This document shows, in pieces, positions 43,148-51,184 of a stretch of 64,000 nt of DNA. Every line of letters begins with the position of its first letter. The stretch's first letter is position 1. The notes below the pieces were generated by a model, which was not told the origin of the DNA, ran no database searches, and saw only the letters and a list, made by a program, of their open reading frames with translations. Position numbers and translations under genes: made by a program. The stretch is taken from positions 35,432 through 99,431 of the forward strand of contig NZ_ABEA03000195.1 in the NCBI RefSeq assembly GCF_000171235.2, written 5' to 3'. The DNA comes from Geminisphaera colitermitum TAV2 (lineage in GTDB: Bacteria > Verrucomicrobiota > Verrucomicrobiia > Opitutales > Opitutaceae).

Positions 43148-44320
43148 AGATCATATTATTTTCTATACGCTTGTTTTACCCTCTGCGCCGCACTGGCGGG
43201 ACACGCCCAAAGCATCATGCCCAAGTCGGGCAACATGGGCGTGCCCACCTTGGATTTGTCCGCTGACACTGCGCGACAAGTGGTGGTCGCGCAGGGCACG
43301 GAAACGGAATATCAAGGGCAGCCGACCACGGTGCTGCTGCCGGACGGGAAAACTATTTATTGCATGTGGACCTACGAGCACGGCGGGAAATGCGGTCCCT
43401 TAAAACGGAGCGACGACGGAGGGCTGACGTGGAGCGAATTGCTGGATGTGCCGGCGTCTTGGCACGAGACGATCAATTGCCCGACGATTTACAGGCTCAC
43501 GGCTCCTGACGCGCGTGCGCGTTTGATGGTGTTTGCGGGAAAGGGAGATCGCAAACGGTCGATTTCATTGTGGCGCTCCTATTCCGAGGATGATGGGAAA
43601 ACATGGTCGGAGATGGAACCAATCGGGTTGAGCGGTGCGGTCATGCCCTTTTGCACGATAAAACCCATCGACGGCGGCAAGCGTCTGCTCGCATTGACCA
43701 ATTTGCGGCGCGAGGGAAAAACGATTGAGAAGAGTTCGAATATTATCGCACAAAGCATCTCGGCTGACGGCGGCCTCACCTGGGGGGCTTGGAAAATAAT
43801 ACTGGATCTCCCGGAGCTGAACCCGTGCGAACCGAACTTGGTGCGTTCGCCGGATGGGAAACAGCTCCTCTGTCTCCTGCGCGAAAACGACAAAAACGCT
43901 TCTTTGTATATGACGAGCGACGACGAGGGCGGCACATGGTCGCAGGCGAAGGCGCTGCCGCCGGCCTTGCATGGGGGCCGGCACATGGCGAAATACGCGG
44001 CGGACGGGCGACTGCTTGTGTGTTTCCGCGACATGGGCGTGAAGAGTCCTTCCCGAAATCATTTCGTCGCCTGGGTGGGGACTTATGAAGACATTATCAA
44101 TGAGCGCCCCGGCCAATATCGCATAAAATTACTCCACAACTACCGGGGGCGTGATTGTGGTTATCCGGGGCTGGAGTTGCTCCCCGACGAGACCTTTGTG
44201 GCCACCACGTATTTAAAATATCGCGAAGGCCCGGAGCGAAATTCCATTGTCAGCACGCGCTTCAAACTGTCCGGAACTGACGCCTTGGTTTCGGGAAAAA
44301 AATCCGGCGCGCGCCATTGA
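43145..44320 (+). CDS. Secreted sialidase-like Asp-box propeller, copy 3 (divergent)
   Basis: 391 residues. Signal peptide MRSYYFLYACFTLCAALAGH ends near AQS. Asp boxes SDDGGLTWSE, SEDDGKTWSE, SADGGLTWGA and SDDEGGTWSQ mark a six-bladed sialidase-type propeller. It is only distantly related to the pair at 14187 and 19082. The ATG at 43145 is taken because the signal peptide begins there; it overlaps the FAD remnant. Uncertain whether it is a true sialidase; other exo-glycosidases share the fold. Confidence 0.75.
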   Translation: MRSYYFLYACFTLCAALAGHAQSIMPKSGNMGVPTLDLSADTARQVVVAQGTETEYQGQPTTVLLPDGKTIYCMWTYEHGGKCGPLKRSDDGGLTWSELLDVPASWHETINCPTIYRLTAPDARARLMVFAGKGDRKRSISLWRSYSEDDGKTWSEMEPIGLSGAVMPFCTIKPIDGGKRLLALTNLRREGKTIEKSSNIIAQSISADGGLTWGAWKIILDLPELNPCEPNLVRSPDGKQLLCLLRENDKNASLYMTSDDEGGTWSQAKALPPALHGGRHMAKYAADGRLLVCFRDMGVKSPSRNHFVAWVGTYEDIINERPGQYRIKLLHNYRGRDCGYPGLELLPDETFVATTYLKYREGPERNSIVSTRFKLSGTDALVSGKKSGARH

Positions 44321-44390
44321 TGCCAACCCAGCGAATCGCTCGCTCCAAACCATGCCTAACGCTCGAAACGCATCGTCCAGATTCCTCGGT

Positions 44391-44813
44391 TCACAAAATG
44401 CCGGCATTGCGTTGCTCCAGCAAAAACTCGCCGGGCGTGCCGATCTTCAATCCATAAACCTCTCGTCCCAACTTTGTGTGAAAATCCCCCGTATCCAACG
44501 TAAGCAACCAAACGGCCCGCGTTGCCAGCGCTGTGATGACAACCGGACGATCCTTTGCCTTCGGAAAAACAAGCGGTTTATCGAGGGAAACCGCATCCAG
44601 CACAAAACGCATTCGCGGTTCGATTTGTGTTTTCCAAGCGAGTGCCGAAGCGCGGCCAACCTTGGACAAATTTTTGCGTGTTTCGTCCGCACACCAAGTC
44701 GAACTCACCAACTCCCAACCCTGTGCCGCCGCTTCCCTGATGAGGAATCGCGAAGCGCCCCTTGCCGAACCTGCCGCCGCAAGCAGCACACTGGTGTCGA
44801 GGAACAACCTCAT
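44391..44813 (-). CDS. PIN-domain toxin, VapC-like
   Basis: 140 residues. PIN-domain acidic residues fit D6 (LFLDTSVLL), E44 (CADETRKN), and D107/D110 (LLTLDTGDF), which coordinate Mg2+ in this RNase fold. VapC toxins cleave tRNA or rRNA when not bound by antitoxin. The start overlaps the stop of the upstream antitoxin gene by four bases, the usual layout. It lies convergent to the propeller gene and is the only minus-strand pair in the glycan region, suggesting separate acquisition. Confidence 0.8.
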   Translation of the reverse strand: MRLFLDTSVLLAAAGSARGASRFLIREAAAQGWELVSSTWCADETRKNLSKVGRASALAWKTQIEPRMRFVLDAVSLDKPLVFPKAKDRPVVITALATRAVWLLTLDTGDFHTKLGREVYGLKIGTPGEFLLEQRNAGIL

Positions 44814-45061
44814 TTGGCAACTCTCTTGCCCGCTGCTTTGAATGCCTCCATCTCGGCCTCGTCGCGGGCGATCCATGCCCGGATTTTCGCCTTGGGAATA
44901 TCACGGACCGGCAACGCAATCGCAGGCTGCAAAAACAATCCGCCATCACGTTCTTCCACCAACACCATCGGATTGGGCAGGGCATCAAGTCCCAGTTTTC
45001 GCCGCATATCGGGAGGCAATGTCAGCGTGCCACGCTTGGAAAGAGGAAGAGTCGTTGTCAT
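44810..45061 (-). CDS. AbrB/SpoVT-type antitoxin, VapB-like
   Basis: 83 residues. The swapped-hairpin AbrB motif is seen in LPLSKRGTLTLPPDMRRKLG (about residues 5-24), followed by LVEERDGGLFLQPA. The C-terminal helical tail (RAWIARDEAEMEAFKAAGKR) would bind the toxin. The ATG at 45061 fits the DNA-binding domain; an upstream in-frame start adds 16 unlikely residues. First gene of a two-gene operon with the PIN toxin; probably autorepressed. Confidence 0.8.
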   Translation of the reverse strand: MTTTLPLSKRGTLTLPPDMRRKLGLDALPNPMVLVEERDGGLFLQPAIALPVRDIPKAKIRAWIARDEAEMEAFKAAGKRVAK

Positions 45062-45141
45062 GCGGCAATACTGCATTGCTGCATCCGAAACGCAAGCGTC
45101 CTTCCCCAATCCACCAAGCTACCAGTCTCCACTTTTCTACA

Positions 45142-47259
45142 ATGATTGATTCAAACTCACACTATGACCTCGTCGTTATCGGCGGCACACCTGGCGGCAT
45201 CGCCTGTGCCGTCCGCGCTGCTCGCGAAGGATTGCGCGTCCTGCTCGTCAACCACACGCAACACCTCGGCGGCTTTATCACCAGTGGTGCGGGCGGTTGG
45301 GAAACACCATGCGATTACCTGCGATCCCCCCTCTACGCCGAGATGATTACGGGAGCCGCCGAATACTACCGCGACACCTACGGCGAAAACTCGCCGCAAC
45401 ACCGCGCCGCACTTCCCAATCCCGACAATCGCTTTCACATCGAGCGCCCCAAAGTCGAACCCCGCGTCGCCGAAATGCTCTTCGAGCAAATGGTCGCCCG
45501 CGAAAAAACGCTCACCGTCCTCAAAGGCTATTACGTCGCCTCCGCCGAACGTGACGGAGCAAAACTCACCGCCGTATCGTTAAAAGAACTACATCCGGAA
45601 AGTGGCGCGGGCGTCCCGCCCGCAAGCTCCTCCGAAGCGGGCGAGACGCCCGCGCCACCACACACACTCCGCATCACTGCACGCACCTTTGCCGACGGCA
45701 CCTACGAAGGCGACCTCGCCGCCGCCGCGGGTGTGCCCTGTCAGATCGGACGCGAACCACGCTCCCGCTACAACGAGCCCCACGCCGGCGTCATCTACTC
45801 CACCGAACGCCCGCACACACCCGACCAATCCCGCTTCCCGCAGGACGCCGTTGCCGGACGCCTCAACATCCGCAGCTTCCCCCACGCCACCGGCCCCCTC
45901 CGCCATCCCGACAGCACCGGCGAAGGCGACTCCGCTGTCATGGCCTACAACTACCGGCTCATTCTCACCAAAAATCCGGCCAACCGCATCCCCATCCAAA
46001 AACCAAAAAACTACGATCCCGACGCGCACAAAAAAGCCAGCAACGGCAGCTACGTTCCCAGCCTGCCCAACGTCATTGCCGACCGCCCCAACGTCGTTCC
46101 CAACATTCCCAACGAAAAAATCGGCTGGAACGGCGGACGCCTCATCGGTCCGCACAACGCATATCCCACCGCCGACTGGCCCGAACGCGAACGCATCTCG
46201 CGCCACTACCTCGACACCATGTTGAGCCTCCTTTGGTTTTACCAAAACGACCCCGCCGCCCGCGAATGTGACCGCGACTACTGGAAAGACTACGGCCTCG
46301 CCGCCGACGAGTTCATCGATAACCAAAACGTCCCCTACGAAATCTACGTCCGCGAAGCCCGCCGCCTCATTGGTCGTTACATCTTCACCGAACACGACGC
46401 CCTCCCTGTCCCCGCCTTCGCCCGCATCCACGCTGGCGCGCGCACGCCCATTCACCCTGACAGCGTTGCCACCACCGACTGGCCCATCGACTCCGTCGCC
46501 TGCATCGAACGCAGTTCCGGTCCCGGTGCGCATCCCGACGGCATCTTTTTCCTCGCCGAAGAATCGCGCCCTGCGCAAGTCCCCTACCGCACGCTCCTGC
46601 CCCAAGGTCTGGACAACCTCCTCGTTCCCGTCGCCCTCTCCGCCTCGCATGTAGGTTGGGGACCCATACGCCTCGAACCCGTCTGGATGCAAACCGGTGA
46701 AGCCGCCGGACTCGCCGCCGTGCTCGCGCAAAAACACGACACCACACCCACCGCACTCAATCCCGATCAACTCCTGCGCGGACTCGTCGAGCGACACACG
46801 ATGATCTCCTTTTTCAACGACGTTGATCCCGTCTCAGCCGAACCGTGGATTCCTGCCGTGCAATACCTCGGCACCAAAGGATTTTTTGCGACCTACGATG
46901 CGTATCCGCACGAACCGCTCACATCTGCCACGGCAGACTGCTGGGCCAAGGCATTCGCCGCACTCCTCACTTGCGACACACCCGACGATGCCTCCCTCGC
47001 CGCATCCGCCGCCCACTCCCTGCCAGCCAACGAACCCACAAAACCGTCCGCCACCGCCACCGCCATCGTTGCCAGCACCCTTGGCGAATTTGCATCAAAA
47101 CTGCGAACGGCCCTGAGTAATAACAATCTGGATACAGAACCACTCGAAGCGGCCAGGCGCGCACTCGGTCTGCGTTGTGAAGAACCGCTTCCGCGCTCCG
47201 CCGCCTGCCAGCTCATTTACGAAACACTCGGCGCGATCAAAACCCGAAAGCACACCTGA
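45142..47259 (+). CDS. FAD-dependent oxidoreductase 4 with in-frame REP insertion
   Basis: 705 residues, the longest copy. FAD fold YDLVVIGGTPGGIACAVRAA, then HLGGFITSGAGGWETPC, FADGTYEGDLAAAAGVPCQI, GSTGEGDxAVMAYNYR-like block and MISFFNDVD. Residues about 153-173 (ESGAGVPPASSSEAGETPAP) are translated from a 58-bp REP palindrome that keeps the frame. A second insertion relative to copy 1 is SLPNVIADRPNVVPNIPNEK. The start is taken at 45142 just before the Rossmann strand. Function unknown; the C-terminal 120 residues include Ala/Thr-rich low complexity. Confidence 0.8.
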   Translation: MIDSNSHYDLVVIGGTPGGIACAVRAAREGLRVLLVNHTQHLGGFITSGAGGWETPCDYLRSPLYAEMITGAAEYYRDTYGENSPQHRAALPNPDNRFHIERPKVEPRVAEMLFEQMVAREKTLTVLKGYYVASAERDGAKLTAVSLKELHPESGAGVPPASSSEAGETPAPPHTLRITARTFADGTYEGDLAAAAGVPCQIGREPRSRYNEPHAGVIYSTERPHTPDQSRFPQDAVAGRLNIRSFPHATGPLRHPDSTGEGDSAVMAYNYRLILTKNPANRIPIQKPKNYDPDAHKKASNGSYVPSLPNVIADRPNVVPNIPNEKIGWNGGRLIGPHNAYPTADWPERERISRHYLDTMLSLLWFYQNDPAARECDRDYWKDYGLAADEFIDNQNVPYEIYVREARRLIGRYIFTEHDALPVPAFARIHAGARTPIHPDSVATTDWPIDSVACIERSSGPGAHPDGIFFLAEESRPAQVPYRTLLPQGLDNLLVPVALSASHVGWGPIRLEPVWMQTGEAAGLAAVLAQKHDTTPTALNPDQLLRGLVERHTMISFFNDVDPVSAEPWIPAVQYLGTKGFFATYDAYPHEPLTSATADCWAKAFAALLTCDTPDDASLAASAAHSLPANEPTKPSATATAIVASTLGEFASKLRTALSNNNLDTEPLEAARRALGLRCEEPLPRSAACQLIYETLGAIKTRKHT
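45602..45659. repeat. REP-like palindrome inside FAD oxidoreductase 4
   Basis: GTGGCGCGGGCGTCCCGCCC and its inverted partner GGGCGAGACGCCCGCGCCAC, joined by a short loop, lie in frame within the coding sequence. Confidence 0.9.
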
Positions 47260-47274
47260 TCCTCCCTCCTCTCT

Positions 47275-47289
47275 CCCCCCCCCCCCCCC
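47275..47289. repeat. C15 homopolymer upstream of the O-acetylesterase gene
   Basis: It starts 16 bases after the FAD oxidoreductase 4 stop. The 104-bp GGAGGCCTC repeat lies between it and the ATG at 47452, so it is no longer next to a start codon. Confidence 0.8.
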
Positions 47290-47306
47290 GTAGCCGATGC
47301 CTTAAC

Positions 47307-47410
47307 GGTAGGGAGGCCTCTCCGAGGCCTCCGAAACCACGCTCCAACTACCTATGATTTTCGCATCATCACACCACGCTCGCGGAGGCCTCGGAGAGGC
47401 CTCCCTACCA
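47307..47410. repeat. GGTAGGGAGGCCTC inverted-repeat unit, copy 1
   Basis: The arms GGTAGGGAGGCCTCTCCGAG and CTCGGAGAGGCCTCCCTACC enclose about 50 variable bases. Other copies are at 53449 and 59845. Confidence 0.85.
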
Positions 47411-47451
47411 GCCAAGCACTGGCTATAGATTTTTAAAAATCCATCATTCGC

Positions 47452-49545
47452 ATGTTTTTTCCACGCCTGATCCTCGCCCTGTTGCTCACTGCGACCGCGC
47501 TCACGCCTTGCCTCGTAAGCGCGAATGTTACGCTGCCCTCGGTTTTTTCCGAGCACATGGTTTTGCAACGCTCCAAACAAACCCCCGTGTGGGGACGCGC
47601 CACGCCTGGGGAAAAAATCACCGTCACACTGACAGACACAACTGGCGCTCGTATCGAATCCACAACTACGGCTACTCCAAACGGATACTGGCGGGTGAAC
47701 CTTGACCTCTCCGACACCACGCGCATTCCCACCAATACCACCTGCCAACTGCTCATCAAAGCCGACAACACCCTCGTCATTCCCGACGTTCTGCTTGGCG
47801 AAGTCTGGCTGGCCTCCGGTCAATCCAACATGGAATGGCTGCTGAAAAACACCACGAATGCAGCCGAGGAAATTGCCCGTTCCGACAAGCCGGGCATCCG
47901 TTTTTTCACCGTCAAAGGAAACGCTTCGCTCACGCCCCGCGCTGATGCCGCAGGCAAGTGGAGTGTCGCGACACCCGACACGACGCCGGGGTTTTCCGCA
48001 GTCGCCTGGTATTTCGCGAGTCAACTTCAAGCAGGACTGGGAACACCCGTCGGCATTATCAACGCGAGCAGAGGCGGCACGCCCATTGAAGCATGGACCA
48101 GCCTCGATGCCCTGAAAACTGACCCAGAGATTGCAAAAATCACCTCCGCCGAAATTGAAACCGCCGCGAATTTTCCTGCCATCAAGTCCGCATGGCTCGC
48201 CGCCATGAAACCTTGGCTTGCTGCCAACCAGCGCGAAGACCGCCCCACCCCGCCAGATGTCCTTGCCAACTACGCCACACAACCCGTTTCCGCCGGGACC
48301 GACGGCTGGACCACGACAAGTCTGCCCGGGACACTCCCAAGCGAACGCATCCTATGGATTCGCCAGGAAATCAATATTCCCCCTGCTGACGCGGGAAAAA
48401 CGCTTCCCATCGAAATCGGCGAGATTGTGGGCTTCGACACGGTTTATTTTGACGGCCTCCCCATCGGTGGCCGCGCGCTTGAAACCCATGAGGGCGACGG
48501 ACGCACCCATCTCAACGTTCGCCGCCAGTATCGCGTTCCCGGCACGAACGCCACTGCTGGCAAGCACACACTTGCCATCCGCATTTACGCTCCACTTGCC
48601 GAAGCCGGGATCAATGCCGTGAGCGACTTCACTATCGGAAACCAGAAACTGCACGGCACCTGGTTGCTGAAAACCGAACACCCCTTCGCGCCCCTTTCTC
48701 CTGTCGCGCAAAGCACCTGCCCCGGCCCACTCAAAGCCCCCCGCCGTCCGGGAACCGTTCCCGGCTCGCTCCACAACGCCCTGATCGCCCCCCTTGTCCC
48801 CTATGGACTGCGCGGCTTCATCTGGTATCAAGGCGAACACAACGCCAGCGAACCTCTTCGCTACCGAGCCCTCTTTCCACTCCTCATCAACGACTGGCGT
48901 ACCCAATGGGGCAATACAGACCTGTCCTTCTACTGGTGTCAGTTGCCCAACTTCCAAGGCAAGACAAGCAACCCCAATTCCCCCGTCGGTTGGGCCAGCC
49001 TTCGCGAGGCGCAAGCGCAAGCGCTGCGATTGCCTCGCACCGGTCAGGCCGTGCTCATTGACCTCGGCGAAGCAGCAAACATTCACCCATCCGACAAACG
49101 CGAAGTCGGCGCGCGTCTCGCAGCTCTCGCCCTTGCTCACGATTATGGGAAAAACGTCGCCGCCTCCGGTCCCGTTTATGATTCCATGCGCATCGAAGGC
49201 TCATCGATTCGTATCCAATTCAAAAATACAGACGGCATCAATGGCGGTCTCATTGCCCGTCCCGTGCCCGCCGAATATCTCCATGCAAGCGCTCCGCGGC
49301 GTGTCACCAAAGCGCTCAAACGCAACAGTCCCGGCAGCCAGCTCGAAGGCTTCGCACTCCGCGGCGACAACACCGAAAAATGGCAGTGGGCCGACGCCCG
49401 CATCGACGGCGACACTGTAGTTGTTTCCTCACTACGTGTTCCCCGTCCCAAGGACGTCCGTTATGCATGGTCGTCCAATCCCACCTGCAATCTCTACAAC
49501 GCTGCCGGATTTCCCGCCGCCCCGTTTCGCACCGATACGGATTGA
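47452..49545 (+). CDS. Secreted sialate O-acetylesterase
   Basis: 697 residues with a signal peptide to about residue 24 (LVSANVTLPS). The family nucleophile is S125 in LASGQSNMEW; the Asp/His pair fits the C-terminal AANIHPSDKREVGARLA block. A beta-galactosidase-like jelly roll is inserted between (ERILWIRQEINIPPADAGKT). These enzymes take O-acetyl groups off sialic acids so that sialidases and the lyase can act. Its place next to the nan genes supports the sialic acid reading of this region. Length is normal for bacterial members. Confidence 0.85.
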   Translation: MFFPRLILALLLTATALTPCLVSANVTLPSVFSEHMVLQRSKQTPVWGRATPGEKITVTLTDTTGARIESTTTATPNGYWRVNLDLSDTTRIPTNTTCQLLIKADNTLVIPDVLLGEVWLASGQSNMEWLLKNTTNAAEEIARSDKPGIRFFTVKGNASLTPRADAAGKWSVATPDTTPGFSAVAWYFASQLQAGLGTPVGIINASRGGTPIEAWTSLDALKTDPEIAKITSAEIETAANFPAIKSAWLAAMKPWLAANQREDRPTPPDVLANYATQPVSAGTDGWTTTSLPGTLPSERILWIRQEINIPPADAGKTLPIEIGEIVGFDTVYFDGLPIGGRALETHEGDGRTHLNVRRQYRVPGTNATAGKHTLAIRIYAPLAEAGINAVSDFTIGNQKLHGTWLLKTEHPFAPLSPVAQSTCPGPLKAPRRPGTVPGSLHNALIAPLVPYGLRGFIWYQGEHNASEPLRYRALFPLLINDWRTQWGNTDLSFYWCQLPNFQGKTSNPNSPVGWASLREAQAQALRLPRTGQAVLIDLGEAANIHPSDKREVGARLAALALAHDYGKNVAASGPVYDSMRIEGSSIRIQFKNTDGINGGLIARPVPAEYLHASAPRRVTKALKRNSPGSQLEGFALRGDNTEKWQWADARIDGDTVVVSSLRVPRPKDVRYAWSSNPTCNLYNAAGFPAAPFRTDTD

Positions 49546-49553
49546 ACCTCCCG

Positions 49554-49624
49554 CCTCCCGCCCTCTTTCCTACTGCTCCCTGTTCACTGCTCCCTGTTCA
49601 CTGCTCTCCCCCCCCCCCCCCCCC
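49554..49624. repeat. CTGCTCCCTGTTCA microsatellite ending in C17
   Basis: Two full CTGCTCCCTGTTCA units lead into C17 (49608-49624), 18 bases before the ATG at 49643. Confidence 0.85.
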
Positions 49625-49642
49625 TGCGCGCTCATTTTTCCT

Positions 49643-51073
49643 ATGAAAAACCCATTCAAATCCAAAGTTCCCGAAGCCGACCGCGTGCCGATCGGTCAAA
49701 AAATCGCCTATGGACTCGGCGGACAACTCGAAGGCACCGCCGTCTGGATTCCCAAGGCCAATCTCACGCCCGTCTTCAACATCGGCCTTGGTCTCGATCC
49801 TGTATTCATCGGCATGATACTCATGATCTGGCGCATATGGGACGCCTTTACCGACCCGATCATGGGCAACATTTCCGACAACACCCGCACACGCTGGGGA
49901 CGCCGTCGTCCCTACATCGTTATCGGGGCGCTTCTCACCGGACTCTTCATGCCCTTCATCTGGTGGATGCCTCATGGTCTGAGCCAGTGGCAGATGGCAA
50001 CGTGGCTTGGTCTCGGCGGCATCGTTTTTTACTCCCTCTATACCCTATGGGCCATGCCCTACTATAGTCTCCAGTTGGAGATGACTCCCGACTACGATGA
50101 GCGCACCAATATCACCTCGTGGCGCGCCATCTCGCAAAAATTCATGTTGCTCACCAGCGGCTGGATTCTCGCTCTGGCCACGCTTCCCTTTTTCAGCACG
50201 CACGCGGACGGTTCGCCCGATCTCGTCAATGGTATGCGTTGGATCAGCATCGGCCTTGGCATCTTCACGATCATCTTCGGCATGTTGCCCGGCCTTTTCG
50301 TCAAGGAACGCTACTACGCAAAAGAGACCAGCAAACAACCCCGCCAACCCTTGATCGCAGGTTTGAAACAGACTTTTCGCACACCTCCTTTCCTGTGGCT
50401 GCTGGTCATCGTCATCTCCAAAAATCTGGGCGTAGGACTCGTCGCCGCGCTCGGATTTTACGTCAACGCCTACTACGTGTGTCGTGGCGATCTTGCACTG
50501 GCGGCAAAGATGCAGGGGCTCAAATCCACCGCTGTGTTTTTGCCCGGCATTTTGGCGATTCCTTTTTGCACCTGGCTCTCCTCGCGCTACGGCAAACGCT
50601 TCCTGCTCTACTTGACGGGTGGGGTCGCCATTACCGGATATCTGTCGATCTATATTTTTTACACGCCCGCCCATCCTTGGATGCAGGTGTTTTCCGGGCT
50701 GCTCATCGGCCCGCTTGCAACGGGTCTCTGGCTGGTGGCGCCATCCATGCAGGCGGACATCGTGGACTACGACGAACTCGCCACGGGCAAGCGACGCGAA
50801 GGCAGTTTTTCAGCGGTTTTCTCCTGGGTGTTCAAAGCCTCCACGGCAGCGACCACTGGGCTGAGCGGAGTCGTGCTCGTCTGGACAGGCTACAAGGCCG
50901 TTTACGGGAGCGCGCAACCTGCGGGAGTCGCTGAAAGCCTGCGCGATTTTTACATCTGGATTCCAGTGGGATTCATCGCGCTGAGCCTTTTCGCCGTCAG
51001 CCGTTACAAGCTCACCCGCGAGCGCATGATAGAAATCCGTGCCGAATTGGAAGCACGCCGCGGTGTCATCTGA
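49643..51073 (+). CDS. GPH-family sugar:cation symporter (MFS type)
   Basis: 476 residues, 12 predicted membrane helices. The glycoside-pentoside-hexuronide signature is clear: AYGLGGQLEG near the N-terminus, WDAFTDPIMGNISDNTRTRW with the GRRRP motif, and LVAPSMQADIVDYDELATGK after helix 10. These carriers import sugars or uronides with Na+ or H+. It could carry a released disaccharide, uronide or sialic acid. It ends the glycan region and follows the O-acetylesterase, with a C17 tract in its leader. Confidence 0.85.
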   Translation: MKNPFKSKVPEADRVPIGQKIAYGLGGQLEGTAVWIPKANLTPVFNIGLGLDPVFIGMILMIWRIWDAFTDPIMGNISDNTRTRWGRRRPYIVIGALLTGLFMPFIWWMPHGLSQWQMATWLGLGGIVFYSLYTLWAMPYYSLQLEMTPDYDERTNITSWRAISQKFMLLTSGWILALATLPFFSTHADGSPDLVNGMRWISIGLGIFTIIFGMLPGLFVKERYYAKETSKQPRQPLIAGLKQTFRTPPFLWLLVIVISKNLGVGLVAALGFYVNAYYVCRGDLALAAKMQGLKSTAVFLPGILAIPFCTWLSSRYGKRFLLYLTGGVAITGYLSIYIFYTPAHPWMQVFSGLLIGPLATGLWLVAPSMQADIVDYDELATGKRREGSFSAVFSWVFKASTAATTGLSGVVLVWTGYKAVYGSAQPAGVAESLRDFYIWIPVGFIALSLFAVSRYKLTRERMIEIRAELEARRGVI

Positions 51074-51091
51074 TGCCATTTTACGATCAAG

Positions 51092-51170
51092 AATATCTCA
51101 CGCGGAGTCGCGGAGAACGCGGAGGAGAAAATAACAAAACTCCGCGCCTCCGCGTCTCCGCGTGAGATAT
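51092..51170. repeat. CTCACGCGGAGTCGCGG inverted-repeat unit, short copy 2
   Basis: It has near-perfect arms ATATCTCACGCGGAG and CTCCGCGTGAGATAT. It lies between the convergent GPH symporter and der stops and may serve as a two-way terminator. Confidence 0.75.
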
Positions 51171-51184
51171 TGCGCCACGACTGA

